Shown: positions 27,300 to 35,967, counted from the stretch's first letter. The stretch is DNA of 64,000 nt from an uncultured Christensenellaceae bacterium (GCA_944376795.1 CALWDW010000052.1:1-64000), one strand, 5' to 3'. Numbers and translations are program-made. Notes: generated from the letters alone by a model not told the origin.

Positions 27300-28145
27300 T
27301 CAAAAATCCAGGTTTTTCAAGAAATCCATGGCCAAGACCGGCCACCTACCTACAACGGGATCCCCCTGCGCCAGGCCCATGCCGTGGTGGCCGTGGGGGA
27401 AGATATGCATTTCCATGCAAATCCCATTTTTCGCCAGCGCGCTTCCCATCAGCAGGCTGTTGGCGACGGGAACCGCCTCATCATCAGCGGTATGCCACAA
27501 AAACGTAGGCGGTGTCATGGCGTTCACCCGTGCATCTGCCGACAGAGACAAAGCCTCCGGCGTCTCGCTGTCCACCCCCAAGAGGCAGGCCCGAGAACCC
27601 TCGTGCACGATCCCATCTCGCATGGATATGACCGGATAGCAGAGCACCGCTGCGTCAGGACGGCTTGACACACCGTCCACCGGATCGTTTTTCCGGAAAT
27701 ACGCAGTCTCCGCCTCCATCGCGGCAGCCGTGGCGGCCAGATGCCCTCCCGCGGAAAACCCAATGATTCCGATATGATCAGGCCGCACATGCAGGGCGTC
27801 CGCGTGGCAGCGCACATACCGGATGGCCCGCTGGGCATCCAGCAGAGGAGCCGGATGGCGGAAAGGAGCTACCCGGTAATTGAGGACAAAAGCATGAATC
27901 CCCCCTGCATTCAGCCAGCGAGCAATGGGCTCGGCCTCATGCATTGCCTTCATCGCATATCCGCCGCCCGGGAAAACAATGACCGCGCCACGGGGTGCAT
28001 TGTCTACCAGGAAGGGCGTAAGGGAAGGCCGATCCTGTATTCCGTCGTCCTGGGCCGGCATTCCGTCTTGCCAGAGCGGAGGCACGTCCTCCCACAGCAA
28101 AATAGGATACAATTCGGGAAAGTTACGCCATTGATTCGCGTCCAT
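27300..28145 (-). CDS. Alpha/beta-hydrolase esterase (acetylxylan esterase/lipase-like)
   Basis: A 281-residue serine esterase of the Aes/BD-FAE type. The oxyanion segment is VFPGGGYAM (57-65) and the nucleophile elbow is G-F-S131-A-G-G-H. The acid is Asp in HTADDEAVPVANS, and the base is His in FPHGHHGMGLAQGD. The ATG at 28145 has GAGGAGG six bases upstream. No signal peptide, so probably cytoplasmic deacetylation of imported carbohydrate. It begins 11 bases after the HAD phosphatase and is last in the G1P dehydrogenase operon. Confidence 0.85.
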   Translation of the reverse strand: MDANQWRNFPELYPILLWEDVPPLWQDGMPAQDDGIQDRPSLTPFLVDNAPRGAVIVFPGGGYAMKAMHEAEPIARWLNAGGIHAFVLNYRVAPFRHPAPLLDAQRAIRYVRCHADALHVRPDHIGIIGFSAGGHLAATAAAMEAETAYFRKNDPVDGVSSRPDAAVLCYPVISMRDGIVHEGSRACLLGVDSETPEALSLSADARVNAMTPPTFLWHTADDEAVPVANSLLMGSALAKNGICMEMHIFPHGHHGMGLAQGDPVVGRWPVLAMDFLKNLDF

Positions 28146-28156
28146 GGCTGTCCTCC

Positions 28157-28969
28157 TCACAAAATGTACGTCAGCATATCACTGAGCCGGTTAAACACCA
28201 AATCGGGCTGCACCGACGACGCTTCAATATCCTCCGGCGAACTCTCCCCGGTCAGTACGCAAACCGATAGAATGCCGTGGTTCACCCCGGTAGCGATATC
28301 AGTATACAGCCTGTCACCGCAGATACAGAGCTTCTCCGGCGGCAGGCTCGTCATCTCCAGCATGCCCTGGACAATATCACCGTAAGGCTTTCCGATGATC
28401 CGGTCAGCCTTTCTTCCTGTGGAGGCCTCGATGAAGGCCATAATGGCCCCAATATCCGGCTCAAACCCTGATTCAACGGGGCAGTTAAAATCCGGATGCG
28501 TGGCAATATACGGCAGACCCGCGCGCACAAAGTCGCACACCCGGCACATTTTACGGTAGTCCAGCGTTGTATCATAGCCCACTACCACCAGCTGCGGATC
28601 ATCCTCCACCAGGGAAATCCCATAGCGGCGGAATTCTCCCGCCAAGTGCTCGTTTCCCAGAAGGAAGACCCGTGCCTTCGGATAGTTCCGGAGCACATAC
28701 TGGCATGTCGCCATGCCGGAGGTATAAATATCCTTAGAAGAAGTAGGGCATCCCATCCTTTCCAACTTCTCCGCATAGTACAGTCCATCCCGCGAGGAAT
28801 TGTTGGTCAGAAATAGAATCCTTTTCCCCACACCCCGCACCCGATGAAAAAACTCCAGCGAACCCTCCAGCAGCTGGTTTCCCAAATAAAAGGTGCCGTC
28901 CATATCTAACACAAAGCAAGCAACTTCTGAAAGGCGGCGCAAATTCTCGGCTGTGTTAGAAAACTTCAT
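28157..28969 (-). CDS. HAD-IIA phosphatase (NagD-like)
   Basis: A 270-residue HAD phosphatase of subclass IIA. Motif I is D22-M-D24-G-T (nucleophile Asp22), motif II is FLTNNSSRD, the cap is of the NagD type, motif III uses Lys in GKPYGDIVQ, and motif IV is CGDRLYTDIATG. The start at 28969 has GAGGAG seven bases upstream and overlaps the preceding gene by 14 bases. Relatives dephosphorylate glycerol phosphates, nucleotides or sugar phosphates. Coupling to a G1P dehydrogenase makes a glycerol-phosphate-type substrate attractive but unproven. Confidence 0.88.
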   Translation of the reverse strand: MKFSNTAENLRRLSEVACFVLDMDGTFYLGNQLLEGSLEFFHRVRGVGKRILFLTNNSSRDGLYYAEKLERMGCPTSSKDIYTSGMATCQYVLRNYPKARVFLLGNEHLAGEFRRYGISLVEDDPQLVVVGYDTTLDYRKMCRVCDFVRAGLPYIATHPDFNCPVESGFEPDIGAIMAFIEASTGRKADRIIGKPYGDIVQGMLEMTSLPPEKLCICGDRLYTDIATGVNHGILSVCVLTGESSPEDIEASSVQPDLVFNRLSDMLTYIL

Positions 28970-30278
28970 CCAGGATCTCCTCAACAATGCCGTCCAGGCA
29001 TCCCCACTGGGCCGCAACGGTCAAAATTGTGGGCCGCCCGCCGCGGATAAAGCGGGCATAGCGCATGGCATCGGCTATATCGCCGCGGCTGTAGCCCATA
29101 TCCTGTGGAGTGACCGGGCCATGGGCTGCGCGAAGCGCCTGGGCTCCTGCCGCACGGAGTGCCGGGAAGGCTGCTGCGGTCTTCTGGTACCGGGCCCAGT
29201 TCTCGATTACGTGCGCTTTCCAGTCCTCCCAATCGGACGGCAGATTTAGGTAAGAGCCGCTTTCCTGCATGATGCCGTCAAAAGCAGGGCCATAAGCCTT
29301 CTGCAGTGCCGCGACCAGTTCTTCCCCCGCCAGCACCTTACCCTGAGCGGGAGGATTCCCGGCAAAGAACTTTTCATAAACCCGCAGGGCAAGCAAAGAC
29401 GCCACTCCGACCTTGTCGCCGTGATAGGTGCTGGGACGTCCGCGGGCCATATCCCGCATCTCCAGAAAATGGGAGATGTGGTGCTCCGCTCCCGAAGCAG
29501 GACGGGAATTGCCCATCATCTGCATCGCAATCCCCGAAAGGGCCAGGGCGTTCATCAGACCGCCTACGGCTTCGGGACTACGGCTGGGAAGCTGGGGCGC
29601 CACGGCCAGGCAGGCCTGCAGGGCTTCCTCCATCATGCCGGCAATGGTCGGGCAGTAGAATTCACCCGTCATGGTCTGGCCCAGGGCCCAGTCCACCAGC
29701 GCCACGCGTTTGCCCAGGATATCCCCGAATCCCGCAGCCATCATGGGCAGAGGAGACTGGCACAGAACCTCCAAGTCCCCAATCACCTGTGTTGGATGAA
29801 TTCCGGGATAGGTAATTTTGAAATGATCCCGGATCACTGGGGTTACCGAGGACGCAAAGCCATCCATAGAGGGCGCCGTGGCCACGATAAGGTAAGGAAT
29901 TCCCAGGCGATGGGCACAGAAGCGAGACAGATCGTTGATGGTCCCCGTGCCCACTGCGACGATTACATCCGCCACCGGCTCCATCGCCACCATGACCTCG
30001 CCGATACACCGGCTGTCGGCGTGAAGCTCTTCTCCGCGCAGAATGTGGTAGCGCACGTTTCTTCCCGCTCCCGTCAGGATCTGATACACTTGGCGTCCAG
30101 CGGCCTCCCAGGTACGCTCATCTGCCACCAAGAAAACATCGCCCGTCAGGCCGTCCTGCAACATCCACTGGGGCAATTCCGGCAGAATATGCCGTCCAAT
30201 CTCTACACGTTTCGTCAAAACAGCGTGGTCCCGGCCGCATTGGCAATGATGGACCCTGCCTAACAGATTTGCATCCAT
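28956..30278 (-). CDS. egsA: sn-Glycerol-1-phosphate dehydrogenase (AraM/EgsA family)
   Basis: Predicted cytoplasmic enzyme reducing dihydroxyacetone phosphate to sn-glycerol-1-phosphate, the archaeal-type stereoisomer. The 440 residues resemble Bacillus AraM. Seen are the nucleotide-binding VAVGTGTINDLSRF (about 107-120), TAPSMDGFASSV (134-145), the metal site around GFGDILGK, SRPASGAEHHISHF (His ligand pair), and the late STYHGDKVG. The start is preceded by GGGAGG. It leads an operon with a HAD phosphatase and an esterase. In Bacillus, AraM product feeds heptaprenylglyceryl phosphate synthesis by PcrB; no pcrB is in this window. Confidence 0.9.
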   Translation of the reverse strand: MDANLLGRVHHCQCGRDHAVLTKRVEIGRHILPELPQWMLQDGLTGDVFLVADERTWEAAGRQVYQILTGAGRNVRYHILRGEELHADSRCIGEVMVAMEPVADVIVAVGTGTINDLSRFCAHRLGIPYLIVATAPSMDGFASSVTPVIRDHFKITYPGIHPTQVIGDLEVLCQSPLPMMAAGFGDILGKRVALVDWALGQTMTGEFYCPTIAGMMEEALQACLAVAPQLPSRSPEAVGGLMNALALSGIAMQMMGNSRPASGAEHHISHFLEMRDMARGRPSTYHGDKVGVASLLALRVYEKFFAGNPPAQGKVLAGEELVAALQKAYGPAFDGIMQESGSYLNLPSDWEDWKAHVIENWARYQKTAAAFPALRAAGAQALRAAHGPVTPQDMGYSRGDIADAMRYARFIRGGRPTILTVAAQWGCLDGIVEEILDEVF

Positions 30279-30387
30279 TGCGCTATCCTCCCAAGCATTT
30301 TCTGGGCATGCGAAAATATTCTATCACACTTACCCTATAAAATCACCTGTTCATCATAAAATATAGAGAAAATGTGAAAGATGTGAA

Positions 30388-30423
30388 AAACCGCTTGCGC
30401 CTACTTGGCGGTTTCATTAAAAT
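30388..30423 (+). promoter_or_regulatory. Promoter with inverted-repeat operator before the oxidoreductase gene
   Basis: TTGCGC (30395-30400), a 17-base spacer and TAAAAT (30418-30423) form a plausible sigma-A promoter. An inverted repeat, AAACCGC (30388-30394) and GCGGTTT (30408-30414), brackets the -35 box and spacer, as expected for a repressor site. The same hairpin, read on the minus strand, is followed by TTTTTC and could act as a terminator, but no minus-strand gene needs one here. Confidence 0.55.
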
Positions 30424-30454
30424 GTAGGCAAGCATCGCAAAGGAGGATATCTGT

Positions 30455-31546
30455 ATGCGTGAAATTCATGTAGGTATCGTAGGTTGCGGCGGGATTGCCA
30501 ACGGCAAGCACCTGCCCTCCCTGGCGCAGCTTCCCTACGTCAAAGTGGTCGCTTTCTGCGACATTATCGAGGAACGCGCTCAAAAAGCCGCCAAAGAGTA
30601 CGGCACGGAAGACGCTCGCGTTTATACCGACTATCAGGAAATGCTGTCCAAGGAAGGTCCCGACCTGGAAGCCGTCCACGTCTGTACCCCCAACCGCAGC
30701 CATTCCCCCATCACGGTTGCCGCGTTGGATTCGGGCCGCCACGTCCTCTGCGAAAAGCCCATGGCCATTGATGTGGCCGGAGCCGAGGCCATGCTGGAGG
30801 CCTCCAAGCGGAATGGCAAAATTCTAACCATCGGCTACCAGACCCGGAACTATCCCCAGTGGGTATACCTTAAGAACGCCATTGAGCATGATGAGCTAGG
30901 CGAAATCTATTATGCCCGCGCTTTGGCGCTGCGCCGCCGGGCCGTTCCCACCTGGGGTGTCTTCCTCAATGAGCATGAGCAGGGCGGCGGTCCCCTGATC
31001 GACATCGGCACCCACGCGCTGGATCTAACCCTCTGGCTGATGAACAACTATGAGCCGGCCATGGTGGTTGGTTCTTCCTACAAGAAGCTCTCCCAAACCA
31101 AAAACGCCGCCAACGCCTGGGGCCCCTGGGATCCGGAGAAGTTCACAGTGGAGGATTCTGCTTTTGGGTTTATTCGCTTCAAGAATGGTGCTACCGTCGT
31201 TCTGGAAAGCGCCTGGGCTCTGAATACCTTGGAGGTCCGCGAGGCACAGTGCATTCTCTGCGGCACCAAGGCCGGTGCGGATAACTATGATGGTCTCCGA
31301 ATCAACGGCGAAAAGTACGGACGCACCTACGTGACCAAGCCGGAAATCGGAGACGATGCGGGCGTTGCTTTCTTTGATGGGGAAAAGGGCGCGACTCCTC
31401 CCGTCATTGAGGCCAGCCTGTTCTACAGCGCCATTATCAACGGCACTGAGCTTCGGGTCAAGCCTGAGCAGGCTCTGGTAGTAACCAAAATCTTGGCTGC
31501 CATTTACGAGTCGGACAAGACCGGTCAGCCCGTCTACTTTGACTGA
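30455..31546 (+). CDS. Gfo/Idh/MocA-family oxidoreductase
   Basis: NAD(P)-dependent dehydrogenase of 363 residues acting on a sugar, inositol or derivative. The Rossmann motif GIVGCGGIANGKH (about 8-20) and the catalytic EKPMAID (about 104-110) are intact, as is the GGGPLIDIGTHALDL helix (about 180-194) carrying the conserved Asp and His. AGGAGG precedes the ATG. It is a single-gene unit with its own promoter/operator and a strong terminator, followed by an AEC transporter. Substrate unknown; the neighbouring sugar isomerase and ribokinase suggest a sugar acid or polyol. Confidence 0.9.
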   Translation: MREIHVGIVGCGGIANGKHLPSLAQLPYVKVVAFCDIIEERAQKAAKEYGTEDARVYTDYQEMLSKEGPDLEAVHVCTPNRSHSPITVAALDSGRHVLCEKPMAIDVAGAEAMLEASKRNGKILTIGYQTRNYPQWVYLKNAIEHDELGEIYYARALALRRRAVPTWGVFLNEHEQGGGPLIDIGTHALDLTLWLMNNYEPAMVVGSSYKKLSQTKNAANAWGPWDPEKFTVEDSAFGFIRFKNGATVVLESAWALNTLEVREAQCILCGTKAGADNYDGLRINGEKYGRTYVTKPEIGDDAGVAFFDGEKGATPPVIEASLFYSAIINGTELRVKPEQALVVTKILAAIYESDKTGQPVYFD

Positions 31547-31575
31547 TATCTCTATCTTATGCGTAGGCAGTAGCG

Positions 31576-31618
31576 AAGGATCCCATGCAGGCAAAGTCAC
31601 TGCCTGTATGGGATCCTT
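31576..31618 (+). terminator. Terminator after the oxidoreductase gene
   Basis: Arms of 18 bases, AAGGATCCCATGCAGGCA (31576-31593) and TGCCTGTATGGGATCCTT (31601-31618), with one G-T pair and a 7-base loop, followed by TCTT. Confidence 0.75.
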
Positions 31619-31654
31619 TCTTGCCAGCGCAGAAACCGCAAGAGGAGCGACTGT

Positions 31655-32593
31655 ATGGAAAACCTTCTTCTTTCCTTTCATGTCGTCATGCCCCTGTGCC
31701 TCATCATGGCGCTGGGCTACGGTATCCGGCAGTTGGGCTGGATCGATGACAAGTCCGTTCGCACCATCAACAACCTGGCCTTCCGGGTCTTTATCCCCAT
31801 CTTAATTTTCTACAATGTCTACAATACGCGTTTGGATGGAGACTTTCAATGGGAGGTCTTTGTCTTTGCCGTGGTAGGTGTCCTGGCGCTATTCGGTATC
31901 CTTTTCCTGATTATTCCCCGGATCGAACCCGAAAACGCCAAACGAGGCGTCTTAATCCAAGGCATCGGCCGCAGCAACTTTGTGCTCTTCGGTCTTTCGG
32001 TTGCCGAGGCCCTCTACGGCGCGGGAAACTCCGGCGTAACAGCGCTGCTTGTAGCCGTGGTTGTTCCCATGTTCAACGTCCTATCGGTGGTAGCTCTGGA
32101 AGTGTATGGTACGGAAGCCACCCACCCAAAGAAGATTATCAAGGGTATCCTTACCAATCCGCTAATCATTGCGTCTATTTTGGGGATTTTGGTCATGGCT
32201 GTTCGTCTTAAGCTTCCTTCTTTTGTAGAAACAACCGTGTCCGATCTGTCCAAGATTGCCACCCCATTGGCTCTTTTTGTCCTCGGCGCCTCCTTTTCCT
32301 TCTCTAAGGTGGGAGGAAACCTACGTCAGCTGCTGATTGGCGTAACCGGCAAGCTGGTTATCAATCCGCTCATCTTCCTAACAGCTGGCGTACTATGTGG
32401 GTTCCGCGATATTGAGCTAGCCAGTCTTATGGTCATTTTTGCGGCGCCGACTGCCGTCAACTCTTTCACCATGGCCCAGCAGATGGGAGGCGATGCCGAC
32501 CTAGCCGGGCAACTGGTGGTTTTCACCTCTGTGTTTGCCGTCATCACCATGTTCATGTGGATCTTTGTTACCAAACAGATGGGGTGGATCTAG
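31655..32593 (+). CDS. AEC-family (auxin efflux carrier-like) membrane transporter
   Basis: A 312-residue polytopic protein with about ten transmembrane segments, including the paired hydrophobic stretches at about 40-60, 65-85, 105-130, 165-185, 200-225 and 285-310. Family features are GRSNFVLFGLSVAEALYG (about 102-119) and the PLALFVLGASFSF segment (about 203-215). Bacterial AEC members export or exchange malate, other carboxylates or similar anions. GAGGAG lies before the start. Its location after a Gfo/Idh/MocA gene suggests transport of a related acid, but no substrate can be read from the sequence. Confidence 0.85.
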   Translation: MENLLLSFHVVMPLCLIMALGYGIRQLGWIDDKSVRTINNLAFRVFIPILIFYNVYNTRLDGDFQWEVFVFAVVGVLALFGILFLIIPRIEPENAKRGVLIQGIGRSNFVLFGLSVAEALYGAGNSGVTALLVAVVVPMFNVLSVVALEVYGTEATHPKKIIKGILTNPLIIASILGILVMAVRLKLPSFVETTVSDLSKIATPLALFVLGASFSFSKVGGNLRQLLIGVTGKLVINPLIFLTAGVLCGFRDIELASLMVIFAAPTAVNSFTMAQQMGGDADLAGQLVVFTSVFAVITMFMWIFVTKQMGWI

Positions 32594-32749
32594 CGTCCGA
32601 GCGTTCACAGTTTCTTTATTTTCTGCTCGTGATTTGGCCATATTTTTTCAGTAATCTATTCCTTGAAAGGAGCCGAGCTCCTTGGCGTTCCAAAATTCAC
32701 GATTCCAATATACACCTTTCCCCTTTTCCTTTTTCTTCTCCTTTGTTCG

Positions 32750-32784
32750 ACCGCTTGAGAACAACGCCTTCTTAAGCGGTTTCC
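32750..32784 (+). terminator. Terminator downstream of the AEC transporter
   Basis: Stem ACCGCTTGAGAA (32750-32761) with TTCTTAAGCGGT (32769-32780), one wobble pair, then TTCCTTCT. It lies about 160 bases after the stop codon. Confidence 0.55.
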
Positions 32785-32928
32785 TTCTGTAAGTTTTACA
32801 GAATGTCATCTTTTTTTTACCAATTCACCATACCCTGTACATAAAACAGCAGTATGCTAAAGCCATGGGTCCAAGGGTCCATCAAACAATTTGATTGCAA
32901 GAGTTTTGCTCTTTCTCCTTCTCATACG

Positions 32929-32950
32929 AGAGCCGCCGCAAGGCGGCTCT
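32929..32950. repeat. Perfect 9-bp hairpin with GCAA tetraloop
   Basis: AGAGCCGCC (32929-32937), GCAA, GGCGGCTCT (32942-32950). No U-run follows on either strand, so it may be an RNA stem or a weak terminator. Confidence 0.5.
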
Positions 32951-32977
32951 TAGTCTGTCGAAAAAGCTATGGGAATA

Positions 32978-32995
32978 CTTCATGAATTCATGAAG
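32978..32995. repeat. 18-bp perfect palindrome, possible operator
   Basis: CTTCATGAATTCATGAAG is identical to its reverse complement. It stands in non-coding DNA far from any start codon, so a regulatory role is only a possibility. Confidence 0.45.
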
Positions 32996-33283
32996 AACCC
33001 TATCCCCTTCATCTACAATCCGCAGCGTCAACATGTGTAGTGCGAGGAGCAGCAAAAAGCCACTTTCTCTGATCATTTTCCGTCTATGCACTTGTACACG
33101 CAGCAAAATGATATTTTCATCGCTGCAAAAAGCGTTAGCAGTCTTGCAATGTCAAACCGTTAGCAACACTTTATTGACGGCCAAATGCCCGAGAAAAGGA
33201 CGAAAGGGCAGGTTGCAAAAGCGGCTGCCAAGGCGCCTCTGACGTAGCAAAGCCTGGCAGGCCAGCCATTCTTCCCCCAAGTC

Positions 33284-33330
33284 AAAAAAGCCCGATTCCT
33301 TTGCAGCGTGCCAGCAAAGAGAACCGGGCC
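33284..33330 (-). terminator. Terminator after the sugar isomerase gene
   Basis: On the minus strand GCCCGGTTC-CTTTGC pairs with GCAAAG-GAATCGGGC around a short loop and runs into TTTTTTG. It lies about 40 bases beyond the stop. Confidence 0.8.
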
Positions 33331-33370
33331 TTCGAAGGCTTCTCAACGGCCTACCGGAGAAGGCTTTCTC

Positions 33371-34192
33371 CTATTCGACAAATCCAGTCTCTTTCATATT
33401 GTAATAGGCAGCCCGCACCGCCTCTTCCATGGTCAGATGGTACTGCATATCCTGCTCAATGATCGCCCACCGTACGCCGGCTTCGTAGGCTGCCCGCAAA
33501 CACGCCTCCAGATCCACCATGCCGGTTCCGGGCGCCGTATACCGCGGCACCAGCACGCGGCGCGCCGGCTTGTTTTCATAGTTCTCACCCCGAGCATAGT
33601 CCTTGACATGAAGCGCGTTAATCCGATCGCCAAGCTGGGCAATCAATCCCGCCGGATCCACCCCGGCATACTGCACCCACCCCAAGTCCAGCTCGAACTT
33701 TACATGCTCAGCCTTGGCCGCAATGTGCCAGAACAGTGGAACGCCCTTGTAACAGGTTAGGAATTCCTGGTCATGATTATGGAACTGAAGCAAAAGCCCT
33801 TCCTTTTCCAGTTCCACAGCCAGCTTCTCCATCTTTTCGATCTCCCGCATGGCTTCGTCGTAATCCGGCAGGCTAGGCCTGTCCGCAAACCGCCAGGAGG
33901 TCGCGCTGCTATGATAAATGGTAACCCAATCCACATCAAACCGATGGGCTTGCTCAGCCAATTCTCCAATATCGGGATACCGGTCTCCTTGCACTGAAGT
34001 ACTGACCGTCAAAAACCGCAGCCCCATTTCCTTGATCCGCGCCATTCCTTCCTGGGGATCTATGCCACTGCGCAGCAGTCCCCATCCACTCTCACAGGCG
34101 CGGTAGCCGATCTGGGCGTATGTTTGCAGTGTTGCAAAGTAATCAGCCCCTTTAGGGACGAATCCGGTAAATCCTGCCTTCATCTTTTCCAT
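33371..34192 (-). CDS. Sugar phosphate isomerase/epimerase family (AP endonuclease 2 barrel)
   Basis: A 273-residue TIM-barrel protein of the xylose-isomerase-like superfamily. Metal-binding positions are suggested by LLQFHNHDQEF (about 131-141), FELDLGWVQYAG (about 161-172), INALHVKDY (about 187-195) and the final IIEQDM (about 238-243). Such enzymes include inosose dehydratase/isomerase and ketose epimerases. It is transcribed alone, with promoter and terminator. Near a Gfo/Idh/MocA dehydrogenase and ribokinase, it fits polyol or rare-sugar use, but no product can be assigned. Confidence 0.87.
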   Translation of the reverse strand: MEKMKAGFTGFVPKGADYFATLQTYAQIGYRACESGWGLLRSGIDPQEGMARIKEMGLRFLTVSTSVQGDRYPDIGELAEQAHRFDVDWVTIYHSSATSWRFADRPSLPDYDEAMREIEKMEKLAVELEKEGLLLQFHNHDQEFLTCYKGVPLFWHIAAKAEHVKFELDLGWVQYAGVDPAGLIAQLGDRINALHVKDYARGENYENKPARRVLVPRYTAPGTGMVDLEACLRAAYEAGVRWAIIEQDMQYHLTMEEAVRAAYYNMKETGFVE

Positions 34193-34225
34193 TGCTTGAT
34201 CTCCTTTGGCTTAGAGGATAGTCTC

Positions 34226-34254
34226 ACTATAGCAAAGCCTACCGACCAAGTAAA
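34226..34254 (-). promoter_or_regulatory. sigma-A promoter of the sugar isomerase gene
   Basis: Minus-strand TTTACT (34254-34249), a 17-base spacer and TATAGT (34231-34226), 34 bases before the start codon. Confidence 0.75.
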
Positions 34255-34419
34255 GCGCGAAGAAATAGGAAGTCACTCCCGTCAATATTTTCCCATCAAC
34301 ACGACAACATAAAAAGTTATGGAGCAAAAAGCGCCATAGCCAAAATATACAAACCCTCTCTGTCAGAACATATCGCTCCGTAGACCGTCCAGCCCTTCCA
34401 GCCGCTTAACGGACGGCCG

Positions 34420-35343
34420 CTATGCTTTTGCCAAGAGCGCCTCGGTTTCCGCCAGCGTCGGCAGCGAAGGCTGCGCCCCTTTCCGGGTCACCGCCAAGCC
34501 CCCAGCCGCATTGCCGTAACGCATGGCGCGATCCATATCGCCGCTGCGAAGCCACTCCGCCGTCATGGCTGCGGTAAAAGAGTCCCCGGCGGCCGTGGTA
34601 TCCACCACACGGATGTCTGGCATAGCTGGATAGCGCTGCATCCGTTTCCCATCGTAGAGCATGGCGCCCCGTCCCCCCAGCTTAAGCACAATGTATCGCG
34701 CGCCCGAACGCTCCATAAGCTTTTGGCACGCCTGCCGCGCCGATGCCTCATCCTCTACCGGGAATCCTACCAGCGCCTCCGCTTCGGTCTCGTTGGGAGT
34801 CAGGATCGTCACGCCGTGAATCTCTTCCAGAGGGAAACTCCGCGCAGGCCCCGCATCCACCACCACGGGAATCCCCCTGGCTGCCGCAGCCTGGCACGCC
34901 GCCTTCACCGTCTCCTCCTCAATTTCAAACTGCAGCATTACGCAGTCGCAGCCACCCTCCACGGCCTCTCTGGCGTCATCGGCAGACAGTCGCCCATTGG
35001 CCCCTGCCAAGACAATGATCCGGTTCTGGCCGCTGCTATCCACAGGGATCACCGCCAGGCCCGTAGGCGCATGGGCATCCTCACGGAAATAATCCAGCCC
35101 CATGCCTTCCGCCAGGAGCCCCTCGCGCAGCACACGGCCATTGGCGTCACAGCCAACCCGCGCCGCGAACTGTACATCCGCTCCCTGGCGCAAGGCCGCC
35201 ACCGCCTGGTTAGCTCCCTTTCCTCCCGGAACATAGCGGTAATTCTCGCCCATGACGGTTTCGCCCGCCAGCGGCATCCGCTCCAGTTCCACCATCAGAT
35301 CCATGTTAATGCTACCAATTACCAGAATTCGGGGTCTATCCAT
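34420..35343 (-). CDS. rbsK: Ribokinase
   Basis: PfkB-family carbohydrate kinase of 307 residues, predicted to convert D-ribose to ribose-5-phosphate. N-terminal signature GSINMDLM (10-17), GGKGANQAVAAL (41-52), and the C-terminal DTTAAGDSFTAAM with the catalytic Asp are intact; NETEAEAL is typical of ribokinases. It starts 10 bases after the cobC-like gene's stop, so it may be read with that group. No ribose transporter or rbsD is nearby; deoxyribose or another pentose is possible. Confidence 0.9.
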   Translation of the reverse strand: MDRPRILVIGSINMDLMVELERMPLAGETVMGENYRYVPGGKGANQAVAALRQGADVQFAARVGCDANGRVLREGLLAEGMGLDYFREDAHAPTGLAVIPVDSSGQNRIIVLAGANGRLSADDAREAVEGGCDCVMLQFEIEEETVKAACQAAAARGIPVVVDAGPARSFPLEEIHGVTILTPNETEAEALVGFPVEDEASARQACQKLMERSGARYIVLKLGGRGAMLYDGKRMQRYPAMPDIRVVDTTAAGDSFTAAMTAEWLRSGDMDRAMRYGNAAGGLAVTRKGAQPSLPTLAETEALLAKA

Positions 35344-35352
35344 GAAGCCCTC

Positions 35353-35967
35353 CTATGCAAACCAACTTCGCACGTCATCTTCCACCATTTTCAGCACGGC
35401 GTCACCGTCAAAAATATGGAATTTCGCCATTCGTGCATTTCCGATGGAAAAACGCGGCACATTCACTGCGGTCCCTCCCGTCAGCCGCGCCATAATGGAC
35501 GCCAATGCCAAATAATGGGAAACCAGCAGGATCCGCTGGTATCCTCGCTCCTCCGCCAGCGCCAGGTACCGCTCCAGTGCTTCACCGGTCCGGCGAAACA
35601 CATCCCATCCGCTCTCGCCGCCCGGCGGGCAAAAGTCCGCCATGTCCTTCATCCAGTGGGGCATCAGGTCGGGGAATTTGGCCTCCGCCTCCGGCCAGGT
35701 CAGTCCCTCCATCTCTCCAAGGCCCACCTCCAGGAACCCCGGATCGGTCACGATCTCGCAGCCAGGGCAGGCCAGCTGCGCCGTCTCATAGGCCCGGGAC
35801 AGCGGACTGGAAAGGAGAAGCTCCGGTACAAAATCTCCCAGCCTCCGTCCGGCATCCCGCGCCTGCTCCCTGCCCAGTTCGGTCAGGGGCAGGTCCATCT
35901 GTCCCTGAAAGATCTTTGCCAGGTTCCCCTCGCTCTGACCATGCCGCAAAAGTATGAGCTCAATCAA
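35353..35967 (-). CDS. cobC: Histidine phosphatase, probably alpha-ribazole phosphatase
   Basis: A 204-residue histidine phosphatase of the phosphoglycerate-mutase superfamily. The catalytic RHG is at 8-10 (LLRHGQSEGN), the second Arg is in SSPLSRAYETA, and a late His sits in LLVSHYLAL. CobC removes the phosphate from alpha-ribazole phosphate in cobalamin nucleotide-loop assembly. The assignment rests on its place directly after cobS and cobU; in isolation it could be a generic phosphatase. Confidence 0.75.
   Translation of the reverse strand: MIELILLRHGQSEGNLAKIFQGQMDLPLTELGREQARDAGRRLGDFVPELLLSSPLSRAYETAQLACPGCEIVTDPGFLEVGLGEMEGLTWPEAEAKFPDLMPHWMKDMADFCPPGGESGWDVFRRTGEALERYLALAEERGYQRILLVSHYLALASIMARLTGGTAVNVPRFSIGNARMAKFHIFDGDAVLKMVEDDVRSWFA

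Larger units (their letters stand above)
32594..33370. other. 777-base gene-poor region with several hairpins
   Basis: No convincing gene. It holds a terminator for the AEC gene (32750-32784), a 9-bp GCAA-capped hairpin (32929-32950), an 18-bp perfect palindrome (32978-32995) and a minus-strand terminator (33284-33330). Short minus-strand frames at 32882-33106 and 33152-33346 have no ribosome binding sites and no recognisable family; they could be decayed remnants. Confidence 0.55.

Noticed and set aside
30388-30414. Minus-strand terminator
   Set aside because: The hairpin is followed by TTTTTC on the minus strand, but no minus-strand gene lies upstream to be terminated; an operator over the plus-strand promoter is more economical.
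32882-33346. Two short minus-strand frames as genes
   Set aside because: Neither has a ribosome binding site or a recognisable motif; they may be decayed sequence but cannot be supported as genes.
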